A DNA stretch of 64,000 nucleotides from Bordetella genomosp. 4 (GCF_002261185.1 NZ_NEVQ01000012.1:310001-374000); one strand, 5' to 3'. Shown: positions 52,314 through 63,017, counted from the stretch's first letter. Numbers and translations are program-made. The notes: generated by a model not told the origin, from the letters alone.

Positions 52314-53831
52314 CTAGATGGGGAATTGAAGATTTTCTCGGCGCCCGTGTAAGGGAAACAACACTCGAATGCAGGCGCCGGGCAGGTCCGAGTGCGCGGT
52401 GCCTTCGAGGATTTCCACTTGCGCATGATGTTTCTGGGAAATTTCGCGTACGATGGCCAGTCCCAGCCCGCTGCCCTCGGCCCGGGTTCCCAGTACGCGA
52501 TAAAACCGGTCGAAGACGCGTTCGCGTTCTTCGACGGGGATGCCGGGGCCGGAGTCTTCGACTTCCAGGATGGCATGAGAAGCAGTGTTGCGGACACGGA
52601 CGGTGATATGCCCCCCCGACGGGGTATAGCGCAGCGCGTTGTCCACCAGATTGTTGAGCAACTCGGCCAGCAGGATATCGTTGCCAGCAATCATGAGCGG
52701 CATATCCGTGCCTTCAAAACCTAAATCGGTGTTCAGGGAGAGCGCTTGATGCACCCATTGCAAGGTGTGCTCATGCGCAATGGCGTTCAGGTCGGTAGGC
52801 GTCAGCTCGACCGAATGTGGATTTTCGGCACGCGCCAGTAATAGCAGCTGATTCACGAGACGCGTAGCGCGTTCGGAGCCCATAATCAGTTGACGCAGAC
52901 TCGCTTGCATTTCGTCAGGACTGGCGTCACGCAGCGCCAATTCGGCCTGCGTGCGCAAGCCCGCCAATGGCGTTTTCAATTGATGTGCGGCATCTGCAAC
53001 AAAGCGTCGTTGCGCCTGCACGTTGGACGACAAGCGATCCAGCAACTCGTTCATGGCGCTAACCAGCGGCGCAATTTCCGACGGCGCGGCGCCTTCGTCG
53101 ATAGGCGATAGATCGTCCGGACGGCGAGCCCTCAGGCGTTGCTGCAGGGCGTTCAGCGGGGCGACACCTCGTGAGAGCCCGAACCACACCAGCAACACCG
53201 CGATGGGCAGCACGATGAATTGCGGAATGATGACGCCTTTGATGATGTCATTGGTCAGTTCGGTCCGCTTTTCCATCGTCTCGGCGACCACGAGCAGCAC
53301 GGGCCGAGTTTGCGGGATGTGCAAATCGACCCAGGTATAGGCCAGTCGTACGCCGAACCCGCGCAACGTGTCCTCGGCATACAGCACGGTACCTGGTTGC
53401 GGTGGACCGAGATCGGGAGGCAAGGGCAGGCCTTTATCTCCGCCCAGCACCTCGCCGTGACTACCTTGGACCAGCCAGAACACGCTGTCGGTTTCGCCCG
53501 GATGCAGCACATCGCGGACGGAGTCGTTGATGTTCAGAACAGCACGTCCGTCTTGCACATGCACATGGCGCGACAGAATGTGCAGGTTTTGCGCCAGCAC
53601 CCGATCGTAAGGGACGTTGGCGATATTCTGCGCCACCACATAGGTGATGGCCACGCTCATTGGCCACAGCAGGAACAACGGCGCCAGCATCCAGTCGAGG
53701 ATTTCTCCCAACAGCGATCGCTGAGGGGGCGCAAAGCTGGGGCCTTTCGCCCCGCCGCGCATGGCGTCCAGGGCTTCTTGGTTCAGCGACTCGCGCGCGG
53801 CCGGCTCAGTGGGTGAGGTGGCTGGCGGCAC
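52314..53831 (-). CDS. Sensor histidine kinase, TctE-like
   Basis: A membrane kinase of about 505 residues. Two membrane helices (LAPLFLLWPMSVAITYVVAQ and VIIPQFIVLPIAVLLVWFGL) flank a periplasmic 2CSK_N-type sensor domain. The H-box VADAAHQLKTPLAGLRTQAE, N-box ELLNNLVDNALRYT, G1 VEDSGPGIP, F-box FDRFYR and G2 GSGLGLAIV are complete. The start is uncertain: GTG at 53831 (26-base overlap with the regulator gene) is reported; ATG at 53762 is the alternative. TctD/TctE pairs sense carboxylates and control transporters, which fits the MHS gene downstream. Confidence 0.88.
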   Translation of the reverse strand: MPPATSPTEPAARESLNQEALDAMRGGAKGPSFAPPQRSLLGEILDWMLAPLFLLWPMSVAITYVVAQNIANVPYDRVLAQNLHILSRHVHVQDGRAVLNINDSVRDVLHPGETDSVFWLVQGSHGEVLGGDKGLPLPPDLGPPQPGTVLYAEDTLRGFGVRLAYTWVDLHIPQTRPVLLVVAETMEKRTELTNDIIKGVIIPQFIVLPIAVLLVWFGLSRGVAPLNALQQRLRARRPDDLSPIDEGAAPSEIAPLVSAMNELLDRLSSNVQAQRRFVADAAHQLKTPLAGLRTQAELALRDASPDEMQASLRQLIMGSERATRLVNQLLLLARAENPHSVELTPTDLNAIAHEHTLQWVHQALSLNTDLGFEGTDMPLMIAGNDILLAELLNNLVDNALRYTPSGGHITVRVRNTASHAILEVEDSGPGIPVEERERVFDRFYRVLGTRAEGSGLGLAIVREISQKHHAQVEILEGTAHSDLPGACIRVLFPLHGRRENLQFPI

Positions 53832-54498
53832 CTTGGTCCCGTTCAAGGCAATACCCCAGGCCGCGTACCGTGATGATTTTGACTCCGCTGGGCTCGAGTT
53901 TCTTGCGCAATCGATGCACATAGACCTCGATGGCGTTGGTGCTGACCTCTTCGCCCCATTCGCAGAGGTGGTCGACGAGCTGGGTCTTGCTGACCATGCG
54001 GCCACTGCGGGTCAGCAGGATTTCCAGCAGGCTGACCTCGCGTGCGGACAGATCCAGTGTCTGGTCATCGACCAGCGCGACACGTCCGGTCTGGTCAAAC
54101 ACCAGGCGGCCATGGCGCAATAACGTCGCTCCGCCGCCTGCGCCGCGCCGTGTCAGGGCACGCACGCGGGCTTCCAGCTCGGACAGGGCAAAGGGTTTGG
54201 CCATGTAATCGTCGGCACCCAGATCCAGGCCTTTGACGCGTTGTTCGACGCTATCTGCCGCCGTCAGGATCAGGACAGGCATCGCAGAGTTGCGCGCACG
54301 CAACCTGCGCAGGACTTCCAGCCCGGTGAGCTGGGGCAGTCCCAGGTCTAAAATGAGCAGGTCAAACGGCTGGGCAGCGAGAGCAGAGTCGGCGGCGGCG
54401 CCGTCACTGACGGCGTCAACGGCGTAACCATTGTGGCGCAATGAGCGGGACAGGCCATCGGCCAGGATGCTGTCGTCTTCGGCGATAAGGATGCGCAT
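53806..54498 (-). CDS. OmpR-family response regulator, TctD-like
   Basis: A 230-residue regulator with a receiver domain (MRILIAEDDSILADGLSRSL; phospho-acceptor Asp in LLILDLGLPQLTG, Asp51; LDLGADDYMAKPFALSEL with Lys) and a C-terminal winged helix (LSAREVSLLEILLTRSGRMV; NAIEVYVHRLRKKLEPSGV; ITVRGLGYCLE). The ATG at 54498 begins the family N-terminus; the frame extends to 54621. It overlaps the kinase gene. Confidence 0.93.
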   Translation of the reverse strand: MRILIAEDDSILADGLSRSLRHNGYAVDAVSDGAAADSALAAQPFDLLILDLGLPQLTGLEVLRRLRARNSAMPVLILTAADSVEQRVKGLDLGADDYMAKPFALSELEARVRALTRRGAGGGATLLRHGRLVFDQTGRVALVDDQTLDLSAREVSLLEILLTRSGRMVSKTQLVDHLCEWGEEVSTNAIEVYVHRLRKKLEPSGVKIITVRGLGYCLERDQGAASHLTH

Positions 54499-54614
54499 GC
54501 AGTGAAAGCGGGACAAAGAGCCGTTAAGGGCGCACGACATCAGGACGATATCGCGCGCAGGCATTCTGGCACAGCATCGGCTGATTTGCCCATCCAGGGA
54601 ATCCCTGGAAAAAT

Positions 54615-54644
54615 TTGGCACACTGGATTTATATACAGTACAAT
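54615..54644 (+). promoter_or_regulatory. recA promoter with LexA (SOS) box
   Basis: A -35 TTGGCA (54615-54620) and -10 TACAAT (54639-54644) are 18 bases apart, and the spacer is filled by CTGGATTTATATACAG (54623-54638), a CTG-N10-CAG LexA box. LexA bound here would block RNA polymerase, giving SOS-inducible recA-recX. Confidence 0.9.
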
Positions 54645-54732
54645 CGAATGCAATAATCGCCGCTTCGACGTGCAGCGCTTTGCCGCGCGTTAAACCTCAC
54701 AGCGTCAACATCATTTATCCACGGGAAACCAC

Positions 54733-55800
54733 ATGGACGACAAAACCAGCAAAGCAGCCGCCTCGGAAAAGGCCAAGGCGCTGGCCGCCGCGCTTTCGCA
54801 AATCGAAAAGCAATTTGGCAAAGGCTCGATCATGCGTTACGGCGATAACGAAGTCGAACATGACATCCAGGTCGTGTCGACGGGTTCGCTGGGGCTTGAT
54901 ATCGCACTGGGCGTGGGTGGCTTGCCGCGTGGGCGCGTGATCGAGATCTACGGTCCTGAGTCGTCGGGCAAAACCACGCTCACGCTGCAGGTCATTGCAG
55001 AAATGCAAAAAATCGGCGGCACCTGCGCGTTCGTCGATGCGGAACACGCACTCGACGTGCAATACGCCTCCAAGCTGGGCGTCAATCTCACCGATCTGCT
55101 GATTTCGCAGCCCGATACCGGCGAGCAGGCCCTGGAAATCACAGACGCCCTGGTGCGTTCGGGCTCGGTGGATCTGATCGTGATCGACTCGGTCGCCGCG
55201 TTGGTGCCCAAGGCCGAAATCGAAGGCGAAATGGGCGATTCGCTGCCCGGTCTGCAGGCTCGCCTGATGAGCCAGGCATTGCGCAAACTGACGGCTACCA
55301 TCAAGCGCACCAATTGCATGGTCATCTTCATCAACCAGATCCGGATGAAGATCGGCGTCATGTTCGGCAACCCCGAAACGACTACCGGCGGCAATGCCCT
55401 CAAGTTCTATTCCTCTGTGCGTCTGGACATCCGCCGCATTGGCTCCATCAAAAAGGCCGAAGAAGTCGTCGGTAACGAAACGCGCGTCAAGGTCGTCAAA
55501 AACAAGGTCTCGCCTCCATTCAAGCAGGCCGAGTTCGACATCATGTATGGCGCCGGCATCTCACGCGAGGGTGAAATCATCGACCTGGGCGTGCAAGCAG
55601 GTGTGGTCGACAAATCGGGCGCATGGTATAGCTACAACGGCACCCGCATTGGTCAGGGCAAGGACAATGTCCGCGAATACCTGAAAGAGCATCCCGAGCT
55701 TGCCATCGAGATCGAAAACAAGGTGCGTGAAAACCAAGGCATCGTCAGCCGTGCAGCGACGTTCCCGGCTAGCGAGGCCGAGACTACCGACGCAGAATGA
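54733..55800 (+). CDS. recA: RecA recombinase
   Basis: A 355-residue recombinase that pairs homologous DNA and triggers LexA cleavage. Walker [14 protein letters not shown], the catalytic Glu segment [11 protein letters not shown], Walker [13 protein letters not shown], loop L1 and the L2 region ([20 protein letters not shown]) are intact. The stop overlaps the recX start (ATGA). The leader of about 75 bases follows an SOS promoter. Confidence 0.98.
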   Translation: MDDKTSKAAASEKAKALAAALSQIEKQFGKGSIMRYGDNEVEHDIQVVSTGSLGLDIALGVGGLPRGRVIEIYGPESSGKTTLTLQVIAEMQKIGGTCAFVDAEHALDVQYASKLGVNLTDLLISQPDTGEQALEITDALVRSGSVDLIVIDSVAALVPKAEIEGEMGDSLPGLQARLMSQALRKLTATIKRTNCMVIFINQIRMKIGVMFGNPETTTGGNALKFYSSVRLDIRRIGSIKKAEEVVGNETRVKVVKNKVSPPFKQAEFDIMYGAGISREGEIIDLGVQAGVVDKSGAWYSYNGTRIGQGKDNVREYLKEHPELAIEIENKVRENQGIVSRAATFPASEAETTDAE

Positions 55801-56489
55801 TTCGTCAGCGGGGGTCTTCGTGGCCACGTCGCGGCTCGTCTTCACGCGAGCCTGACGACGGGGGATTCGAGACGATGAACACCTCTGGCGCGGGCAGGGG
55901 CGGCGAAAATCGCCGAGCGCTGTCTGCACCGGAGGACGATTTCGAAACCCAAGGCAAACCTCCGGCTCGGGACGATGATTTCGAGACGCGAGGCAAACAT
56001 GAGCCCCGGGATGATGATGCCCAGACCTTGGGCAAACCCAAACCGCATGGGCCCAGCCTGAAGGCTCGCGCGGTCGGTTATCTGTCGCGCCGCGAATACG
56101 CACGCAACGAATTGGCGCGCAAGCTCCAGCCTTATGCCGAGGATGCTTCCGACATTGAGCCGGTGCTCGACGCACTGGAAAAAGAAGGCTGGCTATCTAC
56201 CGAGCGATTTGCGCAGAGCCTCGTACATCGTCGTGCCGGCCGGCAGGGTACGGCACGCATTGTGCAGGAATTGCGCCAGCACGGTGTCGCCGAGGACCAA
56301 GTCGCGCAGTTGCGCGACGACCTGCGCGCGACCGAATATCAGCGTGCGGTTGAGGTGTGGCGCAAGCGTTTCTCTGCGAAACCCGTTGATCGTAGCGAGT
56401 ACGCCAAACAGGCCCGCTTTCTCGCGGGCCGAGGCTTTGCTCATGATGTGATCCGTCGCCTGTTGGGTGACGAGCGGGACGATGATTAA
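55797..56489 (+). CDS. recX: RecX, RecA inhibitor with repeat-bearing N-terminus
   Basis: A 230-residue protein; typical RecX has about 150-170. The RecX core begins near residue 86 ([20 protein letters not shown]) and runs to the end with its three-helix repeats ([39 protein letters not shown]). The first 85 residues are an acidic, low-complexity extension with three 13-residue repeats (DDDFET-x-GK-x-x-PR type). The ATG at 55797 overlaps the recA stop; ATG at 55875 is a possible alternative. RecX limits RecA filament growth. Confidence 0.9.
   Translation: MIRQRGSSWPRRGSSSREPDDGGFETMNTSGAGRGGENRRALSAPEDDFETQGKPPARDDDFETRGKHEPRDDDAQTLGKPKPHGPSLKARAVGYLSRREYARNELARKLQPYAEDASDIEPVLDALEKEGWLSTERFAQSLVHRRAGRQGTARIVQELRQHGVAEDQVAQLRDDLRATEYQRAVEVWRKRFSAKPVDRSEYAKQARFLAGRGFAHDVIRRLLGDERDDD
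55929..56045 (+). repeat. Three 39-bp tandem repeats inside recX
   Basis: Three imperfect 39-base units (55929-55967, 55968-56006, 56007-56045) encode the repeated acidic 13-mers of the RecX N-terminal extension. The unit length keeps frame, so copy-number change would be tolerated. Confidence 0.85.
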
Positions 56490-56500
56490 TCAAAAGCGGT

Positions 56501-57421
56501 TCAATTTTTCGCCGACCGTATACCGTCCAGGGTTTTAAAGCACGTCTCTCGTGCAATAGCCAGGAAATCATTAATGTAAGGCGCATCGATATCCTCGGTG
56601 CGCACGGCGGCATACAACGTACGCCACACGCCTTGTGGCCCCAGGTGGCACAGCCGCAGCCAGCCTTGATGCAGATATTCTGTCAGAGCCCAATTGGGCA
56701 ACGCAGTCACGCCGCGATTGCTGGCGACGAGTTGCACAATGATGGGTGTCAGCTCTGCCTTGCGTACCGCGGCCGGCTCCACGTCGGCGGGATCCAGAAA
56801 CGTCGTAAAAACATCCAGCCGTTGCCGGTCCACGGGATAGGTGATCAGGATTTGATCGGCCAATTGTTCGGGCGCGATGTGCTTGCTGGCTGCCAAAGGA
56901 TGCGATTCAGAGACGGCCAGTACCAGCTCGTATTTGAATAAGGGCAGGTATTCCACCGCTTCGAGTTGCTGCGGATCTGACGTAATCACCAGATCCAGAT
57001 CTCCCCGTACCAGAGCCGGCAATGGGGCAAACGAAAACGCGGCCGACAGATCCAACGCGACATCTGGCCACTGGCCTCGAAAAGCATCCATGCTTGGCAT
57101 GAGCCATTGAAAACATGAGTGGCAATCTATCGCCAGATGCAGCCGTCCGGTGCGGCCCGCCGCCAACCGTTGCAGCTCGCGCTCAGTAGCTCGGATTTGC
57201 GGCAAGACTTCATCGGCCAGCGCCAACACCCGCAGTCCGGCCGTAGTGAGGCGGGCAGGGCGGGTACGGCGATTTAGCAGCGGGGTGCCCAAGCGGGTTT
57301 CGAGGTCTCGCAATTGATGAGACAGCGCCGACTGCGTCAGATGCAGACGATCGGCGGCCTCTTGCAGACTGCCTCCGTCGCGGATTGCCGAGAGAGTTTC
57401 TAAATGACGGATTTCGAGCAT
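56501..57421 (-). CDS. metR: MetR, LysR-type methionine regulator
   Basis: A 306-residue regulator of methionine genes. The HTH (LETLSAIRDGGSLQEAADRL; LTQSALSHQLRDLETRLG) and the MetR-type DCHSCFQWLMP segment are present. MetR uses homocysteine as co-activator and usually controls metE. It is divergent from metE, with a MetR box between them, and convergent with recX (11-base gap). Confidence 0.9.
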   Translation of the reverse strand: MLEIRHLETLSAIRDGGSLQEAADRLHLTQSALSHQLRDLETRLGTPLLNRRTRPARLTTAGLRVLALADEVLPQIRATERELQRLAAGRTGRLHLAIDCHSCFQWLMPSMDAFRGQWPDVALDLSAAFSFAPLPALVRGDLDLVITSDPQQLEAVEYLPLFKYELVLAVSESHPLAASKHIAPEQLADQILITYPVDRQRLDVFTTFLDPADVEPAAVRKAELTPIIVQLVASNRGVTALPNWALTEYLHQGWLRLCHLGPQGVWRTLYAAVRTEDIDAPYINDFLAIARETCFKTLDGIRSAKN

Positions 57422-57511
57422 GGATCAGTCGTATACAGAGCGGGTAGATGACAAATATGAGCGCAGTGGAGCCGTGCGCCAACCAAGCATGAATTGTGCT
57501 CAACTTGTTAG

Positions 57512-57524
57512 TATGAAAAATTTT
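57512..57524. promoter_or_regulatory. MetR box between metR and metE
   Basis: TGAAAAATTTTCA is a perfect match to the MetR consensus TGAA-N5-TTCA. A weaker site TGAATTGTGCTCA (one mismatch) lies at 57488-57500. The positions suit activation of metE and control of metR. Confidence 0.85.
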
Positions 57525-57618
57525 CAATAAATGTATGTTGAAATTGATTTTGACGCAAATTAAGTTAAGCGCAGAATAGCATCCGAATTGAACGAAATTT
57601 GTTGAATCGGATATCTAT

Positions 57619-59913
57619 ATGACCATAATTCATAATTTGGGTTTTCCCCGTATCGGCGCCCAGCGCGAACTCAAGCGCGCGGTCGAGGCCTACTGGGCAG
57701 GCAAACAAACCGCAAGGGAGCTCGAGCAAACCGGCCGCGAACTGCGTGCGGCGCACTGGCAGCGCCAGGCGTCCACGGGTGTTCAATTCGTGCCGGTAGG
57801 CGATTTCGCCTGGTATGACCATGTCCTGGAGTGGACCACGCTGCTGGGCGCGGTGCCGGCGCGTTTTGGTCAAGCCGATGACCAGCCTGTGGCGCTGGAC
57901 ACCCTGTTTCGCATGGGCCGCGGCCGGGCGCCGTCGGGCACCCCGACCGCCGCTTGCGAAATGACCAAGTGGTTCGACACCAACTATCACTACATCGTGC
58001 CGGAGCTCGTACCGGGCCAGACGTTTCGCATCGCACGCGAATACCTTTTTGAGCAGGTCAAAGAAGCCCAAGCCCTGGGCTATCAAGTCAAGCCCGTCAT
58101 TCCGGGCCCCTTGACCTGGCTGTGGCTGGGCAAAGGCGATGCGTTTGCCGACGGAGCCGGGGATGCAGCCAAGCTGCAACTGCTGGATGCTCTCCTGCCG
58201 GTCTATACCGAGGTACTGGCGCGCTTGGCTCAGCAGGGCGTGCAATGGGTACAAGTCGACGAGCCGATTCTGGTGTTGGATCTGCCGCAAGCCTGGCGTG
58301 ATGCGTACCGCAAGGTGTACGAGACTTTGTCGCAGGCGCCGGTCAAGCTGCTGCTGGCCACTTATTTTGGCGGCCTGCAGGACAACCAGGACACCGCTTT
58401 GGCCTTGCCAGTAGCCGGCTTGCACATCGATCTGGTGCGCGCGCCCGACCAGTTGCCGCGCATCGCTGCCGCCTTGCGTCCGGACCAGGTGCTGTCTGCC
58501 GGCGTGATCGACGGCCGCAATATCTGGCGCACGGATTTGGATGCTGCACTGAGCGCTTTGGCACCCGTTCGCCAACAATTGGGCGACCGCCTGTGGCTGG
58601 CTCCGTCGTGCTCCTTGCTGCACGTGCCGGTGGACTTGGCGAATGAAACGGATCTTGATGCCGAACTGAAGAGCTGGCTGTCCTTTGCCGCGCAAAAACT
58701 CGAAGAGCTGAGCGTGCTCGGCCGGGCACTGGATAACGCCGAGGCCTCCGATGTCAGTGCGGCTTTGGCAAGTCAGCGCGCCGCGCTAAAGGCACGCACC
58801 GAATCGCCCCGTATTCACAACCCCGCTGTGATTCGCCGCATGGCAGACGCAGCCAAGGTCACCCGTGACCGTGTGCCGTTTGCAGACCGTATTGCGCAGC
58901 AACAGCAATTGCTGAAACTGCCCGCGTTCCCGACGACTACCATTGGTTCGTTCCCGCAGACGGCCGAAATCCGCGCGCTGCGTCGCGACTGGAAATCCGG
59001 TGCGTTGAGTGATGCCGCCTATGAGGCCGCGATCCGTAAGGAAATCGAGGCGGTTATCCGTTTCCAGGAAAAAATTGGCCTGGACGTGCTGGTGCATGGC
59101 GAGCCCGAGCGCAACGACATGGTCGAGTACTTCGGCGAACTGCTGGCCGGTTTTGCCTTTACGCGTAACGGCTGGGTGCAGAGCTACGGTTCGCGCTGCG
59201 TCAAACCGCCGATCATTTTCGGCGACGTTGCTCGTCCCGCTCCGATGACCGTCGGCTGGTCCTCGTACGCGCAGTCGCTGACCGACAAACCTGTCAAAGG
59301 CATGTTGACCGGTCCTGTGACGATTCTGCAATGGTCATTCGTGCGCGACGACCAACCGCGTGAGCAGACCTGCCGCCAATTGGCATTGGCGCTGCGGGAC
59401 GAAGTGGTCGATCTCGAGGCGGCTGGCGTGCGGGTCATACAGATTGACGAGCCCGCCATTCGCGAGGGGCTGCCCTTGCGTCGCGGCGATTGGCAAGCCT
59501 ATCTGGATTGGGCGGTGGATTGCTTCCGGTTGTCGACCGCCGGCGTGGCAGCGGATACGCAGATTCACACTCATATGTGCTATTCCGAGTTCAATGACAT
59601 CATCGAGTCCATCGCGGCGATGGATGCCGACGTCATCACGATTGAAACCTCGCGTTCGAACATGGAATTGCTGAAGGCCTTCGAGGATTTCCGTTACCCG
59701 AACGATATCGGCCCGGGTGTGTACGATATTCACTCGCCCAACGTGCCGGACGTGGACTGGATGGTCGGCCTGATGCGCAAGGCAGCGGCACGTCTGCCGA
59801 GCGAACGCCTCTGGGTCAATCCTGATTGCGGCCTGAAGACCCGTGCATGGCCGGAAACCGAGGCCGCGCTGGTGGGGATGGTCGAGGCGGCACGCGCGCT
59901 GCGTGCGGCCTGA
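57619..59913 (+). CDS. metE: MetE, cobalamin-independent methionine synthase
   Basis: A 764-residue enzyme that moves a methyl group from methyl-tetrahydrofolate to homocysteine. The N-terminal half begins [20 protein letters not shown]; the C-terminal catalytic half starts near residue 435 ([20 protein letters not shown]) and carries the zinc ligands in HTHMCYSEF and NPDCGLKTR. Length is typical. No cobalamin riboswitch is seen in the leader; control is by MetR. Confidence 0.97.
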   Translation: MTIIHNLGFPRIGAQRELKRAVEAYWAGKQTARELEQTGRELRAAHWQRQASTGVQFVPVGDFAWYDHVLEWTTLLGAVPARFGQADDQPVALDTLFRMGRGRAPSGTPTAACEMTKWFDTNYHYIVPELVPGQTFRIAREYLFEQVKEAQALGYQVKPVIPGPLTWLWLGKGDAFADGAGDAAKLQLLDALLPVYTEVLARLAQQGVQWVQVDEPILVLDLPQAWRDAYRKVYETLSQAPVKLLLATYFGGLQDNQDTALALPVAGLHIDLVRAPDQLPRIAAALRPDQVLSAGVIDGRNIWRTDLDAALSALAPVRQQLGDRLWLAPSCSLLHVPVDLANETDLDAELKSWLSFAAQKLEELSVLGRALDNAEASDVSAALASQRAALKARTESPRIHNPAVIRRMADAAKVTRDRVPFADRIAQQQQLLKLPAFPTTTIGSFPQTAEIRALRRDWKSGALSDAAYEAAIRKEIEAVIRFQEKIGLDVLVHGEPERNDMVEYFGELLAGFAFTRNGWVQSYGSRCVKPPIIFGDVARPAPMTVGWSSYAQSLTDKPVKGMLTGPVTILQWSFVRDDQPREQTCRQLALALRDEVVDLEAAGVRVIQIDEPAIREGLPLRRGDWQAYLDWAVDCFRLSTAGVAADTQIHTHMCYSEFNDIIESIAAMDADVITIETSRSNMELLKAFEDFRYPNDIGPGVYDIHSPNVPDVDWMVGLMRKAAARLPSERLWVNPDCGLKTRAWPETEAALVGMVEAARALRAA

Positions 59914-60066
59914 TCCGTCCCGTTTTAAACCCGGGAGGCCGGTAACACGGCCTTTACTGGGCGCGTAGCGGGCAGGGGCAGGGGAAGCGGCGTTTCCTCG
60001 AGCCCTGCGTTATACTTCCCTGGATTTGCTGCTTTGCGTCAAAGACTTTGAAGTGCAGGCCCCTTA

Positions 60067-60669
60067 ATGCCCTTGCCACCGCCGACAGTTCCTCGCCATC
60101 CTTTGCACACGCGTTCCATACGCGTGGAGTCCTACGGGCGCGAGGATGGTCTGTGGGATATCGAAGCCGAGCTCATTGACTTCAAGTCCTATGATTTCCC
60201 CAAGAGCAATGGGGAATTTTTCAAAGCAGGCCGCCATATTCACCACATGCATCTGCGCATCACCATCGATGAGGCGTTTACCATTGTGGCAGCTCAGGCG
60301 GCTTATGACGCGGCGCCCTACGAACAGCACTGCATGAACATCGACGCCGCCTATGCGGACTTGGTGGGCATGAACCTGCTCAAAGGGTTTCGGCGCCAGG
60401 TCAAGGAACGCTTTGGTCGGACGGCAGGCTGTACGCACATGACCGAGCTGTCTCAGGTGCTGCCCACTGCGGCGGTGCAAACCATGGCCAACCGGCGGCG
60501 CCAGAACAGCAATCCGGACATACGCCCATTTCAGCTGGATGGCTGTCATGCCTTGCGCACTGACGGCCCGGTGGTGCTTGAGCATTATCCCAAGTGGTAC
60601 ACCGGGGATAGCGCTGAGGCGTCGGCGGGCGCAAATTCCGATTCCCCCTCTTTTTCTCATTCGTCCTGA
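60067..60669 (+). CDS. DUF2889-domain protein
   Basis: A 200-residue cytoplasmic protein of unknown function. DUF2889 sequences are clear (THSIRVESYGRED-type start as TRSIRVESYGREDGLWDIEA; FKAGRHIHHMHLRITIDEAF; GCTHMTELSQVLPTAAVQ). A -10-like TATACT (60011-60016) lies 50 bases upstream. It precedes sucC by 10 bases and may be co-transcribed. Confidence 0.88.
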   Translation: MPLPPPTVPRHPLHTRSIRVESYGREDGLWDIEAELIDFKSYDFPKSNGEFFKAGRHIHHMHLRITIDEAFTIVAAQAAYDAAPYEQHCMNIDAAYADLVGMNLLKGFRRQVKERFGRTAGCTHMTELSQVLPTAAVQTMANRRRQNSNPDIRPFQLDGCHALRTDGPVVLEHYPKWYTGDSAEASAGANSDSPSFSHSS

Positions 60670-60679
60670 CAGGTAACAC

Positions 60680-61840
60680 ATGAAAATCCACGAGTATCAA
60701 GGCAAGGAACTGCTAAAGCAATTTGGCGTGCCTGTGCCGCGCGGGATCCCCGCATTTTCCGTCGACGAGGCTGTGGCTGCCGCTGAAAAGCTGGGCGGGC
60801 CGGTTTGGGTCGTCAAGGCGCAGATCCATGCTGGCGGCCGTGGCAAGGGCGGTGGCGTGAAGCTCGCCCGTTCGATTGATGACGTGCGCAAGCTGGCTGG
60901 CGAAATCCTGGGCATGCAACTGGTCACGCACCAGACGGGCCCGGAAGGCCAAAAGGTCAACCGCCTGTACATCGAAGACGGCGCCGACATTCAAAAGGAA
61001 TACTACGTCTCGCTGGTCACTGACCGTGCCACGCAGAAAATTGCCATCATCGCTTCCAGCGAAGGCGGCATGGACATCGAGGAAGTCGCCCACTCGACGC
61101 CCGAAAAAATCATCACCGAATACATCGATCCGCAAACCGGCCTGTCGGCTGAGCAAGCCAAGAAAGTCGCTGAATCCATCGGCCTGACCGGCGGTTCGGC
61201 TGACCAAGCCGCCGACGTGTTCCAAAAGCTCTACAAGTGCTACATGGACACCGACGCCTCGCTGGTCGAAATCAACCCCCTGAACTGCGACAGCAAGGGC
61301 AACATCATCGCCCTGGACGCCAAGTTCAACTTCGACTCGAACGCCTTGTTCCGTCATCCGGAAATCGTCGCCTACCGCGACCTGGACGAAGAAGATCCCG
61401 CTGAAATCGAAGCCAGCAAATTCGATCTGGCCTACATTCAGCTCGACGGCAACATCGGCTGCCTGGTCAACGGCGCCGGTCTGGCCATGGCGACCATGGA
61501 CACCATCAAGCTGTTTGGCGGCGAGCCGGCCAACTTCCTGGACGTCGGTGGCGGCGCGACCGCTGAAAAGGTCACCGAAGCCTTCAAGATCATGCTCAAG
61601 AACAAGAGCGTGCAGGCCATTCTGGTCAACATCTTCGGCGGCATCATGCGTTGCGACGTCATCGCCGAAGGCGTGATCGCTGCTTGCAAGGCCGTCAACC
61701 TCAACGTACCGCTGGTCGTCCGCATGAAGGGCACCAACGAAGAACTGGGCAAGAAAATGCTGGCCGACTCGGGGCTGCCCATCATCAGCGCCGACACCAT
61801 GGCCGAAGCGGCCACCCGCGTCGTAGCCGCCGTCAAATAA
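60680..61840 (+). CDS. sucC: SucC, succinyl-CoA synthetase beta subunit
   Basis: TCA-cycle enzyme subunit of 386 residues that binds the nucleotide and succinate. The start [20 protein letters not shown], the ATP-grasp loop [20 protein letters not shown], and the C-terminal [17 protein letters not shown] and [16 protein letters not shown] are intact. sucD follows after 18 bases. Confidence 0.98.
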   Translation: MKIHEYQGKELLKQFGVPVPRGIPAFSVDEAVAAAEKLGGPVWVVKAQIHAGGRGKGGGVKLARSIDDVRKLAGEILGMQLVTHQTGPEGQKVNRLYIEDGADIQKEYYVSLVTDRATQKIAIIASSEGGMDIEEVAHSTPEKIITEYIDPQTGLSAEQAKKVAESIGLTGGSADQAADVFQKLYKCYMDTDASLVEINPLNCDSKGNIIALDAKFNFDSNALFRHPEIVAYRDLDEEDPAEIEASKFDLAYIQLDGNIGCLVNGAGLAMATMDTIKLFGGEPANFLDVGGGATAEKVTEAFKIMLKNKSVQAILVNIFGGIMRCDVIAEGVIAACKAVNLNVPLVVRMKGTNEELGKKMLADSGLPIISADTMAEAATRVVAAVK

Positions 61841-61858
61841 ATTGCCAAGGATTCACAA

Positions 61859-62740
61859 ATGTCGATTCTGATCAACAAGGACACCAAAGTCATCACCCAG
61901 GGCATCACGGGCAAGACGGGCCAGTTCCACACCCGTATGTGCCGTGAATATGCCAATGGCAAAGCCGCCTTCGTGGCCGGCGTCAACCCCAAGCGTGCCG
62001 GCGAGGACTTCGAAGGCGTGCCCATTTTCGGTAGCGTCCAGGACGCCAAGAAAGAAACCGGCGCAACGGTTTCGGTCATCTATGTGCCGCCCGCCGGCGC
62101 TGCTGCCGCCATCTGGGAAGCCGTCGAAGCCGAACTGGATCTGGTCATCTGCATTACCGAAGGCATCCCCGTTCGCGACATGCTGGAAGTCAAAAACCGC
62201 ATGAAGGCCAAGAACAGCAAGACCTTGCTGTTGGGCCCGAACTGCCCCGGCCTGATCACCCCCGATGAAATCAAGATCGGCATTATGCCCGGCCACATTC
62301 ACCGTAAGGGCCGCATCGGCATCGTCAGCCGCTCCGGCACCCTGACGTACGAAGCCGTGGCTCAAGTGACCGAACTGGGCCTGGGCCAATCCAGCGCCGT
62401 CGGTATCGGTGGTGACCCCATCAACGGCCTGAAGCACGTCGACGTGCTCAAGCTCTTCAACGACGATCCCGACACCGACGCCGTCATCATGATCGGTGAA
62501 ATCGGCGGTCCGGACGAAGTCAACGCCGCACAATGGGCGAAAGACAACATGAAGAAACCCGTGGTCGGCTTCATCGCCGGCGTCACGGCGCCTCCGGGAA
62601 AACGCATGGGCCACGCCGGTGCGTTGATCTCGGGCGGTGCAGACACTGCCGACGCCAAACTCGAAGTCATGGAAGCATGCGGTATCCGTACCACGCGCAA
62701 CCCCTCCGAGATGGGCAAGCTGCTGAAGTCGGTGCTGTAA
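61859..62740 (+). CDS. sucD: SucD, succinyl-CoA synthetase alpha subunit
   Basis: A 293-residue subunit that binds CoA and carries the phosphohistidine. The CoA-site [20 protein letters not shown], the [19 protein letters not shown] segment and the phospho-His loop [14 protein letters not shown] are complete. It pairs with SucC; a terminator follows. Confidence 0.98.
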   Translation: MSILINKDTKVITQGITGKTGQFHTRMCREYANGKAAFVAGVNPKRAGEDFEGVPIFGSVQDAKKETGATVSVIYVPPAGAAAAIWEAVEAELDLVICITEGIPVRDMLEVKNRMKAKNSKTLLLGPNCPGLITPDEIKIGIMPGHIHRKGRIGIVSRSGTLTYEAVAQVTELGLGQSSAVGIGGDPINGLKHVDVLKLFNDDPDTDAVIMIGEIGGPDEVNAAQWAKDNMKKPVVGFIAGVTAPPGKRMGHAGALISGGADTADAKLEVMEACGIRTTRNPSEMGKLLKSVL

Positions 62741-62762
62741 CAGCCTGAGGCTTCTCGCATGT

Positions 62763-62793
62763 AAAAAGCCCGCCTCGTTTGGCGGGCTTTTCG
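62763..62793 (+). terminator. Intrinsic terminator after sucCD
   Basis: A perfect 11-bp stem AAAAGCCCGCC (62764-62774) with GGCGGGCTTTT (62781-62791). The T-run is part of the stem end. Confidence 0.92.
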
Positions 62794-62823
62794 CTGCTGA
62801 GCGCGGCCTGACCCAGGCCGCTG

Positions 62824-62851
62824 TTGTATCGCCTGTTTTGCAAAATATAAT
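62824..62851 (+). promoter_or_regulatory. Promoter upstream of the TerC-family gene
   Basis: TTGTAT (62824-62829) and TATAAT (62846-62851) are 16 bases apart, a good sigma-70 fit. It would give a leader of about 160 bases. I looked for a manganese (yybP-ykoY) riboswitch in it and did not find one. Confidence 0.6.
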
Positions 62852-63017
62852 GACGAGCCGGTATTACGCGTACACCCTATAACACTCGTCAGGCGCCACG
62901 AGCGCTCGACACCCGGCAATGGCCACTCGCAAGCTCGCAACTACCAAGATGGCCACACCTGTACGCACTAAACAAAAGTATTAACTCACACCTAGGGGAT
63001 CGCTAGGAAAGAGAGGA

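Noticed and set aside
52259-52690. 143-codon minus-strand frame at the kinase end
   Set aside because: It is another frame over the histidine-kinase ATPase domain, whose motifs are intact in the chosen frame.
57422-57618. Cobalamin riboswitch before metE
   Set aside because: The gap is under 200 bases, AT-rich and filled with MetR-type sites; no B12-box-like sequence was seen.
62852-63017. yybP-ykoY manganese riboswitch before the TerC-family gene
   Set aside because: The leader is long enough, but the conserved paired motifs of that riboswitch were not found.
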